DNA of 64,000 nucleotides from Rhodospirillales bacterium (GTDB lineage Bacteria; Pseudomonadota; Alphaproteobacteria; Rhodospirillales; Magnetospirillaceae). Positions within the stretch are counted from its first letter, which is position 1. Every line of letters begins with the position of its first letter. The notes under the pieces are model-generated. The model had not been told where the DNA came from, did no database searches, and saw only the letters and a program-made list of their open reading frames with translations. Below are positions 25,252 to 34,802 of this stretch, piece by piece. The translations under genes were made by a program, and so were the position numbers. The stretch is from the NCBI GenBank assembly GCA_014380005.1, contig JACMKT010000152.1, forward strand, positions 62,001 through 126,000, written 5' to 3'.

Positions 25252-26299
25252 CCGCGCCCTGTCCATCATCCTGGTGGGTCAGACCATCAAGGGCAGCCGC
25301 ACCCCTCAGCGGGTGCGGGCGTTGGAGCGGCTGGGCCACCGGGTCCGCGTGGTTCCCATCAACCGCCCCAACGCGACCTACGAAGACCCGCCAAGCCTTG
25401 CCGACCGCATCCGCTATCGCCTGCGTCTGCCTGCCGATCCCGCCGGTGCCAATGGGGGATTGCTGGCTGAAGCCAAGGCGGGGTGCGATCTGGTGTGGGT
25501 CGAGGCGGCGCCCATGATCCGTGCCGCCACCCTGCGCGCGGTCAAACAGGCCAATCCTGCCGCGCCGCTGGTGTGGTATTCGGAAGACGACACCATGAAC
25601 CCCCGCCACCGCTCGCGCTGGATGGAGCGGACATTCGGGCTGTTCGACCTCTGGGTCACCACGAAATCGTTCAATGCCAAGCCCGAGGAAGTCCCGTCCT
25701 TGGGCGCGCGCCGGGTTCTGTTCGTCCATAACAGCTTCGACCCCACCGTGCATTGCCCGGCCAGCCTTGACGAAGACGAGCGCCGGGAATGGGGCGCCGA
25801 TCTGGGCTTCGTGGGTACGTTCGAGGCGCCGCGGGCAGCCTCGATCCTGCGTTTGGCTCAGGCCGGCTTCACCGTGCGGGTCTGGGGCAATGGGTGGTCG
25901 GCCCTGGCGGGCCGTCATCCCAACCTGATGGTGGAGAACCGTCCGGTCTATGATGATTCCTATGCCCGCGTGGTTTCGGCCAGCCGGATCAATCTGGCCT
26001 TCCTGCGCAAGGGCAACCGCGATTTGCAGACTTGCCGGACCATGGAGATCCCGGCCTGCGGCGGTTTCATGCTGCATGAATACAGCGCCGAAGCGGCGGC
26101 CCTGTTTCCGCCCGACCGCGCGGCGGCCTTCTTTGCCGATGATGACGAATTGTGCCGCCAAGCCGCCCATTGGCTGGCGGATTCGCCGGCCCGGCTGGCG
26201 GTGGCGGAAGCTGGGCGCAATCATGTGCTTGAAAATGCCCATAGCCACGACGAAAGGCTGCATGCCATTCTTCGCGACGCATTAGGGGATGCTGGATGA
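25238..26299 (+). CDS. Glycosyltransferase, CgeB/YkvP-like family 1
   Basis: The 353-residue protein is GT-B-like with a C-terminal segment typical of the CgeB-type transferases: SRINLAFLRKG, TCRTMEIPACGGFMLHEYS and FFADDDELCRQA. The N-terminal part has an acceptor-domain look (QRVRALERLGHRVRVV). In this family the RxxEIPACG pattern forms part of the donor site. It starts 14 bases inside the preceding gene and overlaps the next by 4. A role in adding a sugar to the repeat unit is likely, though enzymatic data for the family are thin. Confidence 0.78.
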   Translation: MSPADRALSIILVGQTIKGSRTPQRVRALERLGHRVRVVPINRPNATYEDPPSLADRIRYRLRLPADPAGANGGLLAEAKAGCDLVWVEAAPMIRAATLRAVKQANPAAPLVWYSEDDTMNPRHRSRWMERTFGLFDLWVTTKSFNAKPEEVPSLGARRVLFVHNSFDPTVHCPASLDEDERREWGADLGFVGTFEAPRAASILRLAQAGFTVRVWGNGWSALAGRHPNLMVENRPVYDDSYARVVSASRINLAFLRKGNRDLQTCRTMEIPACGGFMLHEYSAEAAALFPPDRAAAFFADDDELCRQAAHWLADSPARLAVAEAGRNHVLENAHSHDERLHAILRDALGDAG

Positions 26300-27432
26300 A
26301 GGTTCTGGTGAACGCAATTTCCGCGCGGATGGGGGGCATCGTCACCTATACGCGGAATCTGCAAACAAGTTTTTCCGAGCGGGAGGTGGATGCGGAATTC
26401 GCCGTGTCCGCCCGTTTCCCGCAGGACGGCCCCGCCTTTTCCCATTTGGCGGCCAGTGACCTGCGTCCTGCTGCCCGCTTGGTGTGGGAACAGCTGTTCT
26501 GGCGGCGCATCGTTGCGCGGCGCAAGCCCGACATCTTGTTCTCCTCGGCCAATTTCGGTCTGTTCAACGCCCCGGTGCCCCAGGTCCTGCTGGTGCGCGA
26601 GGGCGGCCTGTTCGACCCGTTCTACCTCGCCAACGTGGCGCCGCAGCAGGGGGTGAAACAGGCGCTTCAGCGCAGCATCCGCCGCCGCGTCATCATCGCC
26701 TCGGCCCGTCATGCCGACCGCGTGCTGACCCCCAGCCAATCCACCGCCAATTCCTTGTTGCTGTGGGCGCCCGATCTGGAATCCAAGATTACGGTGACGC
26801 CCTACGGCACCCGTGCCGAACAGTTCCGCCCGGCAGAGGGCAGCCGCCGGGTCTGGCGTGCGGATGGAATCCTAAAGCTTCTTTATGTCTCGGTCTATTA
26901 TCCGCACAAGCAGCCGGGTCTGGTGTGCCGGGCGGCGGAGGCGCTGCAAGACAGCGGTGTTGCCGCCCGCGCCACCATCACCATGGAACTGACCGAGACC
27001 AAGGATTTCAAGGGCGGCGCCCATGATGGCAAGCTGATGGCGCGGGCTCACGCCAACGGGCTGTTGGATTGCGGCCGCAAAAGCTACGACAGTTTGCCCG
27101 ATTTGTACCGCAACCATGACGTCTTCGTGTTTCCCTCCATCTCGGAAACCTTCGGCCATCCCATGGCCGAGGCGCTAAGCAGCGGCATTCCCTGTGTGGT
27201 CGCCGACACGCCGGTCAACCGCGAAATCTGCGGCGATGCGGCGCTGTATTTCGAGCCGTTGTCGCTGGCCTCCCTGCTGGGCTGCCTGCGCCAATTGGAC
27301 ACCGAACCGGGATTGCGCGACACTTTGGTTGAACGCGGGCGCGACCGCGTGCTGCAATTCTTCACATGGCCGCAACATGTGGACCGTCTGCTCGCCGTCT
27401 TCGACGACATCATGCGGATTCGGAAGGGCTAA
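26296..27432 (+). CDS. Glycosyltransferase family 4
   Basis: The 378-residue protein starts MKVLVNAISARMGGIVTYTR, a GT4 acceptor-domain opening. It has a donor domain with FVFPSISETFGHPMAEALSSGIP, holding the EX7E pair, and PVNREICGDAALYFEP. The layout matches mannosyl- or rhamnosyl-type transferases of O-antigen clusters. The ATG overlaps the previous stop; the stop lies 6 bases before the first asparagine synthetase gene. The sugar is unknown. Confidence 0.85.
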   Translation: MKVLVNAISARMGGIVTYTRNLQTSFSEREVDAEFAVSARFPQDGPAFSHLAASDLRPAARLVWEQLFWRRIVARRKPDILFSSANFGLFNAPVPQVLLVREGGLFDPFYLANVAPQQGVKQALQRSIRRRVIIASARHADRVLTPSQSTANSLLLWAPDLESKITVTPYGTRAEQFRPAEGSRRVWRADGILKLLYVSVYYPHKQPGLVCRAAEALQDSGVAARATITMELTETKDFKGGAHDGKLMARAHANGLLDCGRKSYDSLPDLYRNHDVFVFPSISETFGHPMAEALSSGIPCVVADTPVNREICGDAALYFEPLSLASLLGCLRQLDTEPGLRDTLVERGRDRVLQFFTWPQHVDRLLAVFDDIMRIRKG

Positions 27433-27438
27433 GGGCAC

Positions 27439-29286
27439 ATGTGCGGAATTGCCGGTATCGTTGGTGCGCCAGCCTCGGCGGACATGCTTGACGGCATGCG
27501 CCGCAGCCTTGCCCATCGCGGACCCGACGGCAGCGGCGTGCGCGACGGTTTGGTGCACACAAGGCTGGCCATCATCGATCTGTCGCCGGGCGGCGCCCAG
27601 CCCATGGATTCGCCGTGTGGCCGCTATGCGGTGGTCTTCAACGGCGAGATCTACAATTACCGCCAATTGCGCGGCGAGCTGGAGGGCAAGGGCGAGACCT
27701 TCCGCTCGGATAGCGACACCGAAGTGCTGGTGCGCCTGCTGGTACGCGAGGGCACAGGGGCGCTGACCCGGCTGGTGGGCATGTTCGCCTTCGCCTGGCT
27801 GGACCGCGCCGATGGCAGCGTGCTGCTGGCGCGCGACCATGTGGGCATCAAGCCGCTGATGTGGGCGGCATTGCCCGGCGGCGGTCTGGCCTTCGCCTCG
27901 GAAATCGCCGCGCTGAAGGCGGTGCCCGGCGTGGATCTGTCCCTGGACCGCGTGGCGCTGAGCGAATATCTGGCCTGTCTGTATGTTCCGGCGCCGCGCA
28001 CCATGCATGCGGGCATCCACAAGCTGCCGCCCGGTCATCTGTTGCGCTGGCGTCCCGGCACGGCGCCCGAGATCCAGTCCTGGTGGCGCCCGGCCTTCAC
28101 CGGCGCCCGCTCCCCCAGCGTGGCCGAAGCCGCAGAGGAATTGCTGCCCGCTTTGCGCGATGCCGTGCGCGGCTGCATGGTGGCCGATGTGCCGGTGGGC
28201 TGTTTCCTGTCGGGCGGCGTGGACAGCTCGGTGGTGGCGGCACTCATGGCCGAGGCGCGGCGCGAAAGCGGCGGCGCCAAGGTCGCCAGCTTCTGCATGA
28301 CCTTCGACGAGGCGGCCTATGACGAGCGCGACGCCGCCCGCGTGGTGGCTGATCATGTGGGCACCGCCCACGGCGAATTGCCGTCGTCCTCGGCTTTGGT
28401 GGGCGGGCTGGATGATATGATCCGCGCCTTCGGCGAACCGTTCGGCAATCCCACCGCCTTGCTGATCGGCGATCTGTCGCGTAAGGCGCGCGAGCACGTG
28501 ACCGTGGCCCTGGTGGGTGATGGCGGTGACGAGGTGTTCGGCGGCTATCCCCGCTATCAGGGCGGGTTGTGGGCACAGCACTACCGCCACATCCCGGCGC
28601 TGTTGCGCAAAGGGCTGATCGAACCGGCGGCGCGGCTGCTGCCGGAAAGCTCGCGCGGGCGCCATTCCCTGCGCCGTCTGCGCGAATTCATTTCCTGCGC
28701 CGCTTTGCCCGATGCGGAAATGTACGCCGCCTGGGTCGAGTATTTCGCCCCCGAGGAACGCCAATCCCTGCTGGGCGGTGCCCTGCCGCGCCGGCCCATC
28801 GCCGATGTCTATGGTGCCGCCCCGTCGGCCCACCCGCTGGACGCCATGCAGCAGACCGATTTGGAGAGCTTTCTGCCCGGCAATATCCTGGCCTATGGCG
28901 ATGCCATGAGCATGATGCACGGCTTCGAGCTGCGCCTGCCCTTGCTGGACCACCGGGTGATCGAGGCCATGGGCCGCATCGCCCCTGCAATGCGCTTTGC
29001 CGAAGGCAAGAAGACCGTGCTGAAGGCGGTGGCCCGCCGCCTGCTGCCCGCCGCCATCGTTGACCGGCCCAAGCGCGGCTTCAATCCGCCCATGGGGGCG
29101 TGGCTGCGCGGCGATCTGGCGCCCATGGTCGATCAGCGCCTGACCCCATCCCGTTTGGCCGATTTGGGCATCGCTGCCAAGCCGGTGCAGGCTTTGGTGG
29201 CGGAACAGCGTTCGGGCTTGCGGGACCATTCCCTGAAAATCTGGTCGCTGCTGGTGTTGGAAGCCTGGGAACGGGCGCAACACTGA
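27439..29286 (+). CDS. asnB: Glutamine-hydrolysing asparagine synthetase-like amidotransferase (paralogue 1)
   Basis: The 615-residue protein has the two AsnB domains. The N-terminal glutaminase starts MCGIAG with nucleophile Cys2 and contains HRGPDGSG and NGEIYNYRQLR. The synthetase domain has the ATP-binding SGGVDSS beginning at Ser258 and GDGGDEVFGGYPRY. Within glycan clusters such enzymes often amidate uronic acids rather than aspartate. This is one of three paralogues in the window (others at 30508 and 56722). The stop overlaps the flippase start by one base, supporting a glycan role. True asparagine synthesis cannot be excluded. Confidence 0.88.
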   Translation: MCGIAGIVGAPASADMLDGMRRSLAHRGPDGSGVRDGLVHTRLAIIDLSPGGAQPMDSPCGRYAVVFNGEIYNYRQLRGELEGKGETFRSDSDTEVLVRLLVREGTGALTRLVGMFAFAWLDRADGSVLLARDHVGIKPLMWAALPGGGLAFASEIAALKAVPGVDLSLDRVALSEYLACLYVPAPRTMHAGIHKLPPGHLLRWRPGTAPEIQSWWRPAFTGARSPSVAEAAEELLPALRDAVRGCMVADVPVGCFLSGGVDSSVVAALMAEARRESGGAKVASFCMTFDEAAYDERDAARVVADHVGTAHGELPSSSALVGGLDDMIRAFGEPFGNPTALLIGDLSRKAREHVTVALVGDGGDEVFGGYPRYQGGLWAQHYRHIPALLRKGLIEPAARLLPESSRGRHSLRRLREFISCAALPDAEMYAAWVEYFAPEERQSLLGGALPRRPIADVYGAAPSAHPLDAMQQTDLESFLPGNILAYGDAMSMMHGFELRLPLLDHRVIEAMGRIAPAMRFAEGKKTVLKAVARRLLPAAIVDRPKRGFNPPMGAWLRGDLAPMVDQRLTPSRLADLGIAAKPVQALVAEQRSGLRDHSLKIWSLLVLEAWERAQH

Positions 29287-30503
29287 TGGCGGGGCTGCGG
29301 CAGGTCTTCGCCAATGGGGCCTGGTTCACCTTGGGCAGTGCCTTTCAGGCATTGGTGGCGTTCGCTGCCAATCTGGTGCTGGTCCGCCATTTGATGCCCG
29401 AACAATTCGGCCGCTTCGCCGTGATCCAGGCGGGGGCCGGTCTGGTGCTGTCGGTGCTGTCGCTGCGCATGGGCAGCGTCATCATCCGCATGCCCGAGGC
29501 CCAATTGACCCCATCCATGCGCGAGCGCCTGTTCTCGGTGCTGACCATGGAGGCCGTGGCATGTCTGGCCGTGCTCGCCATCTGGGGTGCCGTAAGTGGC
29601 ATGGGTCAGCTCATGGGCGTGGTGCTCATGGTTTCCATGGTGCTGAACAGCTGGACCGCATCCAACCGCGCCTTTTATGAGCGTGGCATGGATTACCGCC
29701 GGCTGGCCGCGGTGGAAACCGCCGTGCATCTGGGCGGCCATATCTTCGCCGTCGCATTGGTAATTGCCGGAATGGGCGCGGAAGTCCTTTATCTGCGCGA
29801 GATGTTCTTTGTTGTCGTGGGATTGCTGGCGCTGGCCCGCGTCGGCGGGCTCAGTTGGTATCGCCTGCGCTGGGTGTCTGTCGCCGAATGGCGCGCGGTC
29901 TTGCGCGACGTGCGCGGCATCTGGCTGGACAGCATGCTGGAAAACGTTCACCAGCGGCTGGTCATCCTGGTGGTGAATGCGGTCGCCGGCTTGGCCGGGG
30001 CGGGGCTGTTCTTTCAGGCCCAGCGCCTAGCCATGGTGCCCCATCAATTCCTCATGCCCCTGGTGGGCCGTGTGGCCGGCACGTGGTTCGGTCGTACCGA
30101 GGACGGGCACGAGCGCCGCAGCGGGCGGGCCAAGTTCCTGATGGTGCTGACGCCGATGCTGGTGCTGGCCGCCGTGCTGGCGTGGCTGCTGGCCGATCCG
30201 GTGGTGCCGTGGCTGTTCGGCCCCAATTGGGCACCGGCGGCGCCGTTGCTGGTCTCCCTTGCCGGATTAATCGTCTTCCTCTCGCTGTTCGAGGTGTTGC
30301 GCTCCTACGCCGTCGCCAGCAAGCTCATCCGCCTGCTGCTGGTGGCGCGGGTGATGCAGTTCGCCGGCTTGCTGCTGCCGCTGGCGCCGGTGTTGTGGGG
30401 GGGCGCGCTGGGGCTTGAGGATTTGGGTCACGCCCTGTCCTGGTCCTATGCGCTGGGCTTCGCCAGCCTGTGGCTGGTGTTGCGCCGGCACGAAAGGACC
30501 TAA
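29286..30503 (+). CDS. Wzx-like polysaccharide flippase (MOP superfamily)
   Basis: The start at ATG 29286 overlaps the AsnB stop and gives 405 residues. About ten to twelve hydrophobic helices are visible, with the family-type opening GAWFTLGSAFQALVAFAANLV and a loop MPEQFGRFAVIQA, similar to other polysaccharide biosynthesis proteins. Such proteins flip undecaprenyl-linked repeat units to the periplasm. It lies amid glycosyltransferases, as expected for a Wzx. Together with the ABC exporter at 2177 it suggests two separate export routes in the window. Confidence 0.82.
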   Translation: MAGLRQVFANGAWFTLGSAFQALVAFAANLVLVRHLMPEQFGRFAVIQAGAGLVLSVLSLRMGSVIIRMPEAQLTPSMRERLFSVLTMEAVACLAVLAIWGAVSGMGQLMGVVLMVSMVLNSWTASNRAFYERGMDYRRLAAVETAVHLGGHIFAVALVIAGMGAEVLYLREMFFVVVGLLALARVGGLSWYRLRWVSVAEWRAVLRDVRGIWLDSMLENVHQRLVILVVNAVAGLAGAGLFFQAQRLAMVPHQFLMPLVGRVAGTWFGRTEDGHERRSGRAKFLMVLTPMLVLAAVLAWLLADPVVPWLFGPNWAPAAPLLVSLAGLIVFLSLFEVLRSYAVASKLIRLLLVARVMQFAGLLLPLAPVLWGGALGLEDLGHALSWSYALGFASLWLVLRRHERT

Positions 30504-30507
30504 CGCC

Positions 30508-32406
30508 ATGTGCGGTATCGCGGGCATCATCGGCAACCGGCGGGTCAATCCCGCCGCCGTTCGCGCCATGGCCGGTCTGCTGGCCCATCGCGGCCCCGAT
30601 GGCGAGGGCCTATGGGCCAGCCCCGACGGCCATGTGGTCATGGCCCATCGCCGGTTGGCGGTTATCGATACGTCCGATGCCGCCAGCCAGCCCATGGATG
30701 ACGGCTCGGGTCTGCGGGTGCTGTGCTTCAACGGTGAAATCTACAATTACCAGGAACTGGCCCTGCGGCTGAAGGCCGAGGGTGCCAGCTTCACCACCAC
30801 CAGCGATTCCGAAGTGCTGCTGGCCGCCTATGCCCATTGGGGCGAGGCCTGTCTGAATGAACTGAACGGCATGTTCGCCTTTGCCATCTGGGACGGCCAG
30901 CGCGGCAAGATGTTCTGCGCGCGCGACCGTTTCGGCGAAAAGCCGTTCCTGTTCGCCGTCCTGCCCGGTGCCGTGGCCTTCGCCTCGGAGTACAAGGCGC
31001 TGCTGGCGTTGCAGGGGGTGGATGCGGGGCTGGACCATGCCCGGCTGGGCCGTTTCCTGGTGACCTCGTCGGAGGGTCTGGATGATCGCCGCGAGACGGT
31101 GTTCGCCGGTATCCGCCAATTGGCGCCGGGCGAATGCATGGGCATCGACCTTGCCACCTTGCAGGTGGAGACCCGGCTGTATTGGCGGCTGGAGCCCAAG
31201 CCCGTCCAAATCCTGAGCGAAGCCGACGCTTTCGATCAGTTCCGCATTTTGCTGACGGATTCCGTGCGGCTGCGCATGCGCTCGGACGTGACCTTGGGCT
31301 CGTGCCTGTCGGGCGGGCTGGATTCCAGCGCCATCGTCTGTCTTGCCCGCAAATTGCTGGGCGACGACACGCCCTACGAGGTCTTCACCGGACGCTTCCC
31401 CGGCACCTCGGCGGATGAATGGGGCTATGCCGAGCAGGTGGTCTGTGCCACCGCCGCCACCTCCCATGTGGTCGAGCCGTCGCCCGACCGCCTGTTGGCT
31501 GATTTGCCCGATTTCGTCTGGGCCAACGAATTGCCGGTGGGCAGCACCAGCCAATACGCCCAATATTGCGTGTTCCGTTTGGCGGCGGAGCGCGGCATCA
31601 CCGTGCTGCTGGACGGCCAAGGCGCCGACGAAGTGCTGGCCGGGTACGAGCAATATTTCAATCCCTATCTGGCGACGCGCCGGGCCGAAGGCGGGCTGGA
31701 ACCGGGCGAGGAAGCCGCCATCCGCGCCCGCTATCCCGCCGGAATGGACAGCACCGCCACCCGGATCAAGCGCGCCTTGCCCATGGGCGCGAAGCGCTGG
31801 CTGTCCGGGGTGACCGGCAAGGGCAGCGATGTGGCCCTGGGTCTTGCCCCCGATCTGCTGGCGCCGCTGGCTGCGGCTAAGTTGCCTGCCGGGCTGGACC
31901 CGTTGCGTGCGGCGCTGTGGCGGGATTCCTTCGCCACCCATCTGCCCACCTTGCTGCGCTATGGCGACCGCAATTCCATGGCCCATTCCCGCGAGGTGCG
32001 CCTGCCCTTCTGCGATCACCGGCTGGCCGAATTCGCCTTTTCCCTGCCGGCGCGGCTGTTGATGGGCGAGGCTCAGACCAAGCGCCTGATCCGCCAATCC
32101 ATGGCCGGCATCCTGCCCGAGACCGTGCGCACCCGCTGGAACAAGCAAGGCTTCCTGCCGCCCCAGGATTTGTGGTTCAGCCACGGCCCATTGCTGGACC
32201 ACGCCCGCGCGGTGATCGAAAGCCGCGCCTTCGCCGAACGGGGCCTGTGGCGGGCGGAGTGGTGGCGCACCGTGCTGCGGCGGCTTGAAGCGGGCGAGAG
32301 CCATCTGGCCTGGACCCTGTGGCGCCCGGTGATGACCGAGGCATGGTTCAGTCATTTCCTCGACCGCGTGCACGCCCAGCCTAAAATGCCGGTGTTCGCG
32401 CCATGA
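30508..32406 (+). CDS. asnB: Glutamine-hydrolysing asparagine synthetase-like amidotransferase (paralogue 2)
   Basis: The ATG at 30508 starts MCGIAGIIGN with nucleophile Cys2, so longer starts upstream are wrong: Cys must follow the initiator Met. The 632-residue protein has HRGPDGEG and NGEIYNYQEL in the glutaminase domain, and SGGLDSSA from Ser268 plus DGQGADEVLAGYEQY in the synthetase domain. The latter replaces the usual GDGGDE with GQGADE, as in many surface-glycan AsnB proteins. It overlaps the next glycosyltransferase gene by 4 bases. Amidation of a uronic acid residue is the likely job in this setting. Confidence 0.87.
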   Translation: MCGIAGIIGNRRVNPAAVRAMAGLLAHRGPDGEGLWASPDGHVVMAHRRLAVIDTSDAASQPMDDGSGLRVLCFNGEIYNYQELALRLKAEGASFTTTSDSEVLLAAYAHWGEACLNELNGMFAFAIWDGQRGKMFCARDRFGEKPFLFAVLPGAVAFASEYKALLALQGVDAGLDHARLGRFLVTSSEGLDDRRETVFAGIRQLAPGECMGIDLATLQVETRLYWRLEPKPVQILSEADAFDQFRILLTDSVRLRMRSDVTLGSCLSGGLDSSAIVCLARKLLGDDTPYEVFTGRFPGTSADEWGYAEQVVCATAATSHVVEPSPDRLLADLPDFVWANELPVGSTSQYAQYCVFRLAAERGITVLLDGQGADEVLAGYEQYFNPYLATRRAEGGLEPGEEAAIRARYPAGMDSTATRIKRALPMGAKRWLSGVTGKGSDVALGLAPDLLAPLAAAKLPAGLDPLRAALWRDSFATHLPTLLRYGDRNSMAHSREVRLPFCDHRLAEFAFSLPARLLMGEAQTKRLIRQSMAGILPETVRTRWNKQGFLPPQDLWFSHGPLLDHARAVIESRAFAERGLWRAEWWRTVLRRLEAGESHLAWTLWRPVMTEAWFSHFLDRVHAQPKMPVFAP

Positions 32407-33602
32407 GGCTGGTCTTCGTCAATTACTGCCACCCCGCCACGCCCCATATCTGCGGGGTGCGGGTGTCGCATTTTGCCTCGGCCATGGCGGCGCGCGGCCA
32501 TCAGGTGGTGTTGATCACCCGCGATTTGGACGGCCAACCCAGTGCCCCTCCCCCCGCCGACCTCGCCGCCCGGCTGGCCGGCCATGATTGGGCGCAGCCC
32601 TTCCACCTTGCCGTTGCACCCAAGCCCAGCGCCCTGTTTGACCGGCTGCAAGCGGGCAGCCTGCCGGGGGGCCTGCGCCAGCTTGCCATCCTGGGCGCCT
32701 ATCTGGGCGCGGGCGGCATCTTCGCCGATTGGCGCGCCGCGTGCCGTCCCTACGCCAAGGCGCTGGCGGTGGCGTTCCGGCCCCAATTGGCCTGGGGCAC
32801 CTTCGGCAATACGGATAGCTGGGCGGTGGCCCGCGACATGGCCGGTGCCGCCCAGGCGCCTTGGGTGGGCGATATCAAGGATTACTGGCGCATGTTCATC
32901 CCGGCGCCGTTGCGGCGTGTCTTGGCGTGGCGCTTCCGCGATGCCGCCCATCTGACCCTGCTGGCCGGCACCCATGTGGACGAGGCGCGGCCCTATTTCC
33001 CGCACGCCGCCACGGTGATCTATTCCGGCATGCCCGAATTGTTCCTGGAGCCCGCCGCGCCGCCCGCTGCCGCTCCGTTCACCCTGGTGCTGTCGGGCAG
33101 CCTGTACGACCAGCCGGTGCTGGAAGACTTCCTCGGCACCTTGGCGGCGTGGGGGCAGGGGCGGGGGGCGCGGCTGATCTATGCCGGGGCCGATTATGCC
33201 CGCATGGCCCGCACCTGCGAGGCCATGGAAGTGGGCCGCCATTGGCAAATGGACATCCATCCCTATCTGCCGCTGGAAGATTTGCGCGCGCTGCAATTGG
33301 CGGCCTCTGCCAACGCCTATATGCGCTCGGCCCGCTGCTTCCATCACAAAGTCATCGAACTGCTGTCCATGCGCCGCCCGGTCATCAGCTTCCCCGGTGA
33401 GGGCGCTGAGGCCCAGGCCATCGCCGAAGCCACCGGCGGTACTCTGCTGTCGTGCTGGGACGGGGCGCAATTGCGTGCCGCGCTCGACCGGCTGGCGGCG
33501 GGCGAGGATTTCTCCGCCGCAACCGCCGAAGGCTTGGCCCGTTACACTTGGGCGGCCCAGGCGGAAACGCTGGAAGCCTGCTTTGCCGGGGTGTTGTCAT
33601 GA
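32403..33602 (+). CDS. GT-B-type glycosyltransferase
   Basis: The 399-residue protein opens VFVNYCHPATPHICGVRVSHFASAMAARGH, here quoted only as its key parts: VFVNYCHP and RVSHFASAMAARGH, an acceptor-domain pattern. The C-terminal half has CFHHKVIELLSMRRPVISFPG, which occupies the donor site but lacks the usual EX7E sequence. It is thus a divergent GT4-like enzyme. It overlaps both neighbours by 4 bases, so it is expressed with AsnB paralogue 2 and the next transferase. The sugar is unknown. Confidence 0.7.
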   Translation: MRLVFVNYCHPATPHICGVRVSHFASAMAARGHQVVLITRDLDGQPSAPPPADLAARLAGHDWAQPFHLAVAPKPSALFDRLQAGSLPGGLRQLAILGAYLGAGGIFADWRAACRPYAKALAVAFRPQLAWGTFGNTDSWAVARDMAGAAQAPWVGDIKDYWRMFIPAPLRRVLAWRFRDAAHLTLLAGTHVDEARPYFPHAATVIYSGMPELFLEPAAPPAAAPFTLVLSGSLYDQPVLEDFLGTLAAWGQGRGARLIYAGADYARMARTCEAMEVGRHWQMDIHPYLPLEDLRALQLAASANAYMRSARCFHHKVIELLSMRRPVISFPGEGAEAQAIAEATGGTLLSCWDGAQLRAALDRLAAGEDFSAATAEGLARYTWAAQAETLEACFAGVLS

Positions 33603-34732
33603 AAATCGCCATCGCCGTCCATGGCCGTTTCCACGGCTTCGAACTGGCGGGCGAGCTTCACCGCCGCCATCTGCTCGCCGGGTTGCTGACCACCTATCCC
33701 CGCTTCGCCGTGCGCCGGTTCCTGCCGCCCGACGTGCCAATCTCCTGCGCGCCGTGGCTGGAGCTGTTGCGCCGTCTGCATGGCCGTTGGCCGGTGGGGC
33801 CGTCGCCCGACGTCTTTATCGGCGCCGCCTTCGCCCGCTTTACCGCCACTCATCTGCCCAAGGCCGATGTGCTGGTGGGATGGAGCGGCGCCACGCTGGA
33901 GGCCATGGCCCCGGCGCAGGCGCGGGGAATGCGGGTGGTGATCGAGCGGGGCTCCAGCCACATCGCCCATCAAGCCCAGGTGCTGGCCGAGGAATATGCC
34001 CGCTTCGGTCTGGCGTTCCAGCCGGTGGATGCGCGCATGATCGCCCGCGAGGAAGCGGAATACGCCCAGGCCCATGCCATCGCCGTGCCCACCGGCTTCG
34101 CCCGCGACACCTTCCTGGCCCGTGGCATTCCCGCTGAGCGGTTGATGGTCAACCCCTATGGCGTCGATCTGTCGCGCTTCGCCCCGCCGACGCAGCGGCC
34201 TGATGGCAAAATCCGCGTGCTGTTCGTCGGACGGGTCGGCCTGCGCAAGGGCGTGCCCAATCTGATCCATGCCTTCCGCCGTCTGGCCGGATCGGCGGAA
34301 CTGCATCTGGTCGGGCCGGTGGAAGCTGGGATGGAGCCCATCCTGTCCAAGGCCGGTCCCGGCGTGGTGGTGCGCGGCCCGCTGCCGGGCGGGGCGCTGG
34401 CGGCGGAATATGGCGCCGCCCATGTGTTCTGCCTGCCGTCTTTGGAGGAAGGGCTGCCGCTGACCCTGCTGCAAGCCATGGCCTGCGGTCTGCCGGTGGT
34501 GGCAAGCCCCCAGACCGGGGCTGCCGATGTGATCGATCCCGGCCAGGAAGGGCTGATCGTGCCGTCCGGTGATCCCGATGCCTTGGCCGAGGCTTTGGCG
34601 TCGCTGATCGCCGACCCGGATGCTCGCCACGCCATGGGCGCCGCCGCCCGTGCCCGCGTCGCCCACGGCCATGGCTGGGGCGATTACGCCGAACGCGCCG
34701 TGGCCGCGTATGGCCGCCTGCTGGGAAGCTGA
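33599..34732 (+). CDS. Glycosyltransferase family 4
   Basis: The ATG at 33599 overlaps the preceding stop by 4 bases and gives 377 residues, starting MKIAIAVHGRFHGFELAGEL. The donor domain shows VLFVGRVGLRKGVPNLI and FCLPSLEEGLPLTLLQAMACGLP, with the EX7E-type acidic residue, then VIDPGQEGLIVPSGD. This is a standard GT4 C-terminus. It is the last gene before a 70-base gap that contains only a small hairpin and no obvious promoter. The donor is unknown. Confidence 0.85.
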   Translation: MKIAIAVHGRFHGFELAGELHRRHLLAGLLTTYPRFAVRRFLPPDVPISCAPWLELLRRLHGRWPVGPSPDVFIGAAFARFTATHLPKADVLVGWSGATLEAMAPAQARGMRVVIERGSSHIAHQAQVLAEEYARFGLAFQPVDARMIAREEAEYAQAHAIAVPTGFARDTFLARGIPAERLMVNPYGVDLSRFAPPTQRPDGKIRVLFVGRVGLRKGVPNLIHAFRRLAGSAELHLVGPVEAGMEPILSKAGPGVVVRGPLPGGALAAEYGAAHVFCLPSLEEGLPLTLLQAMACGLPVVASPQTGAADVIDPGQEGLIVPSGDPDALAEALASLIADPDARHAMGAAARARVAHGHGWGDYAERAVAAYGRLLGS

Positions 34733-34802
34733 GGCTGTTCAGCCCCCGTGGCGCCGTGCTATCGGTCGCCATGGCCCGCCGAAACCGGAGACACTACCGC
34801 CC

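Noticed and set aside
34733-34744. Small hairpin after the GT4 gene at 33599.
   Set aside because: A 5-bp stem with a 2-base loop and no T run is too weak to call a terminator.
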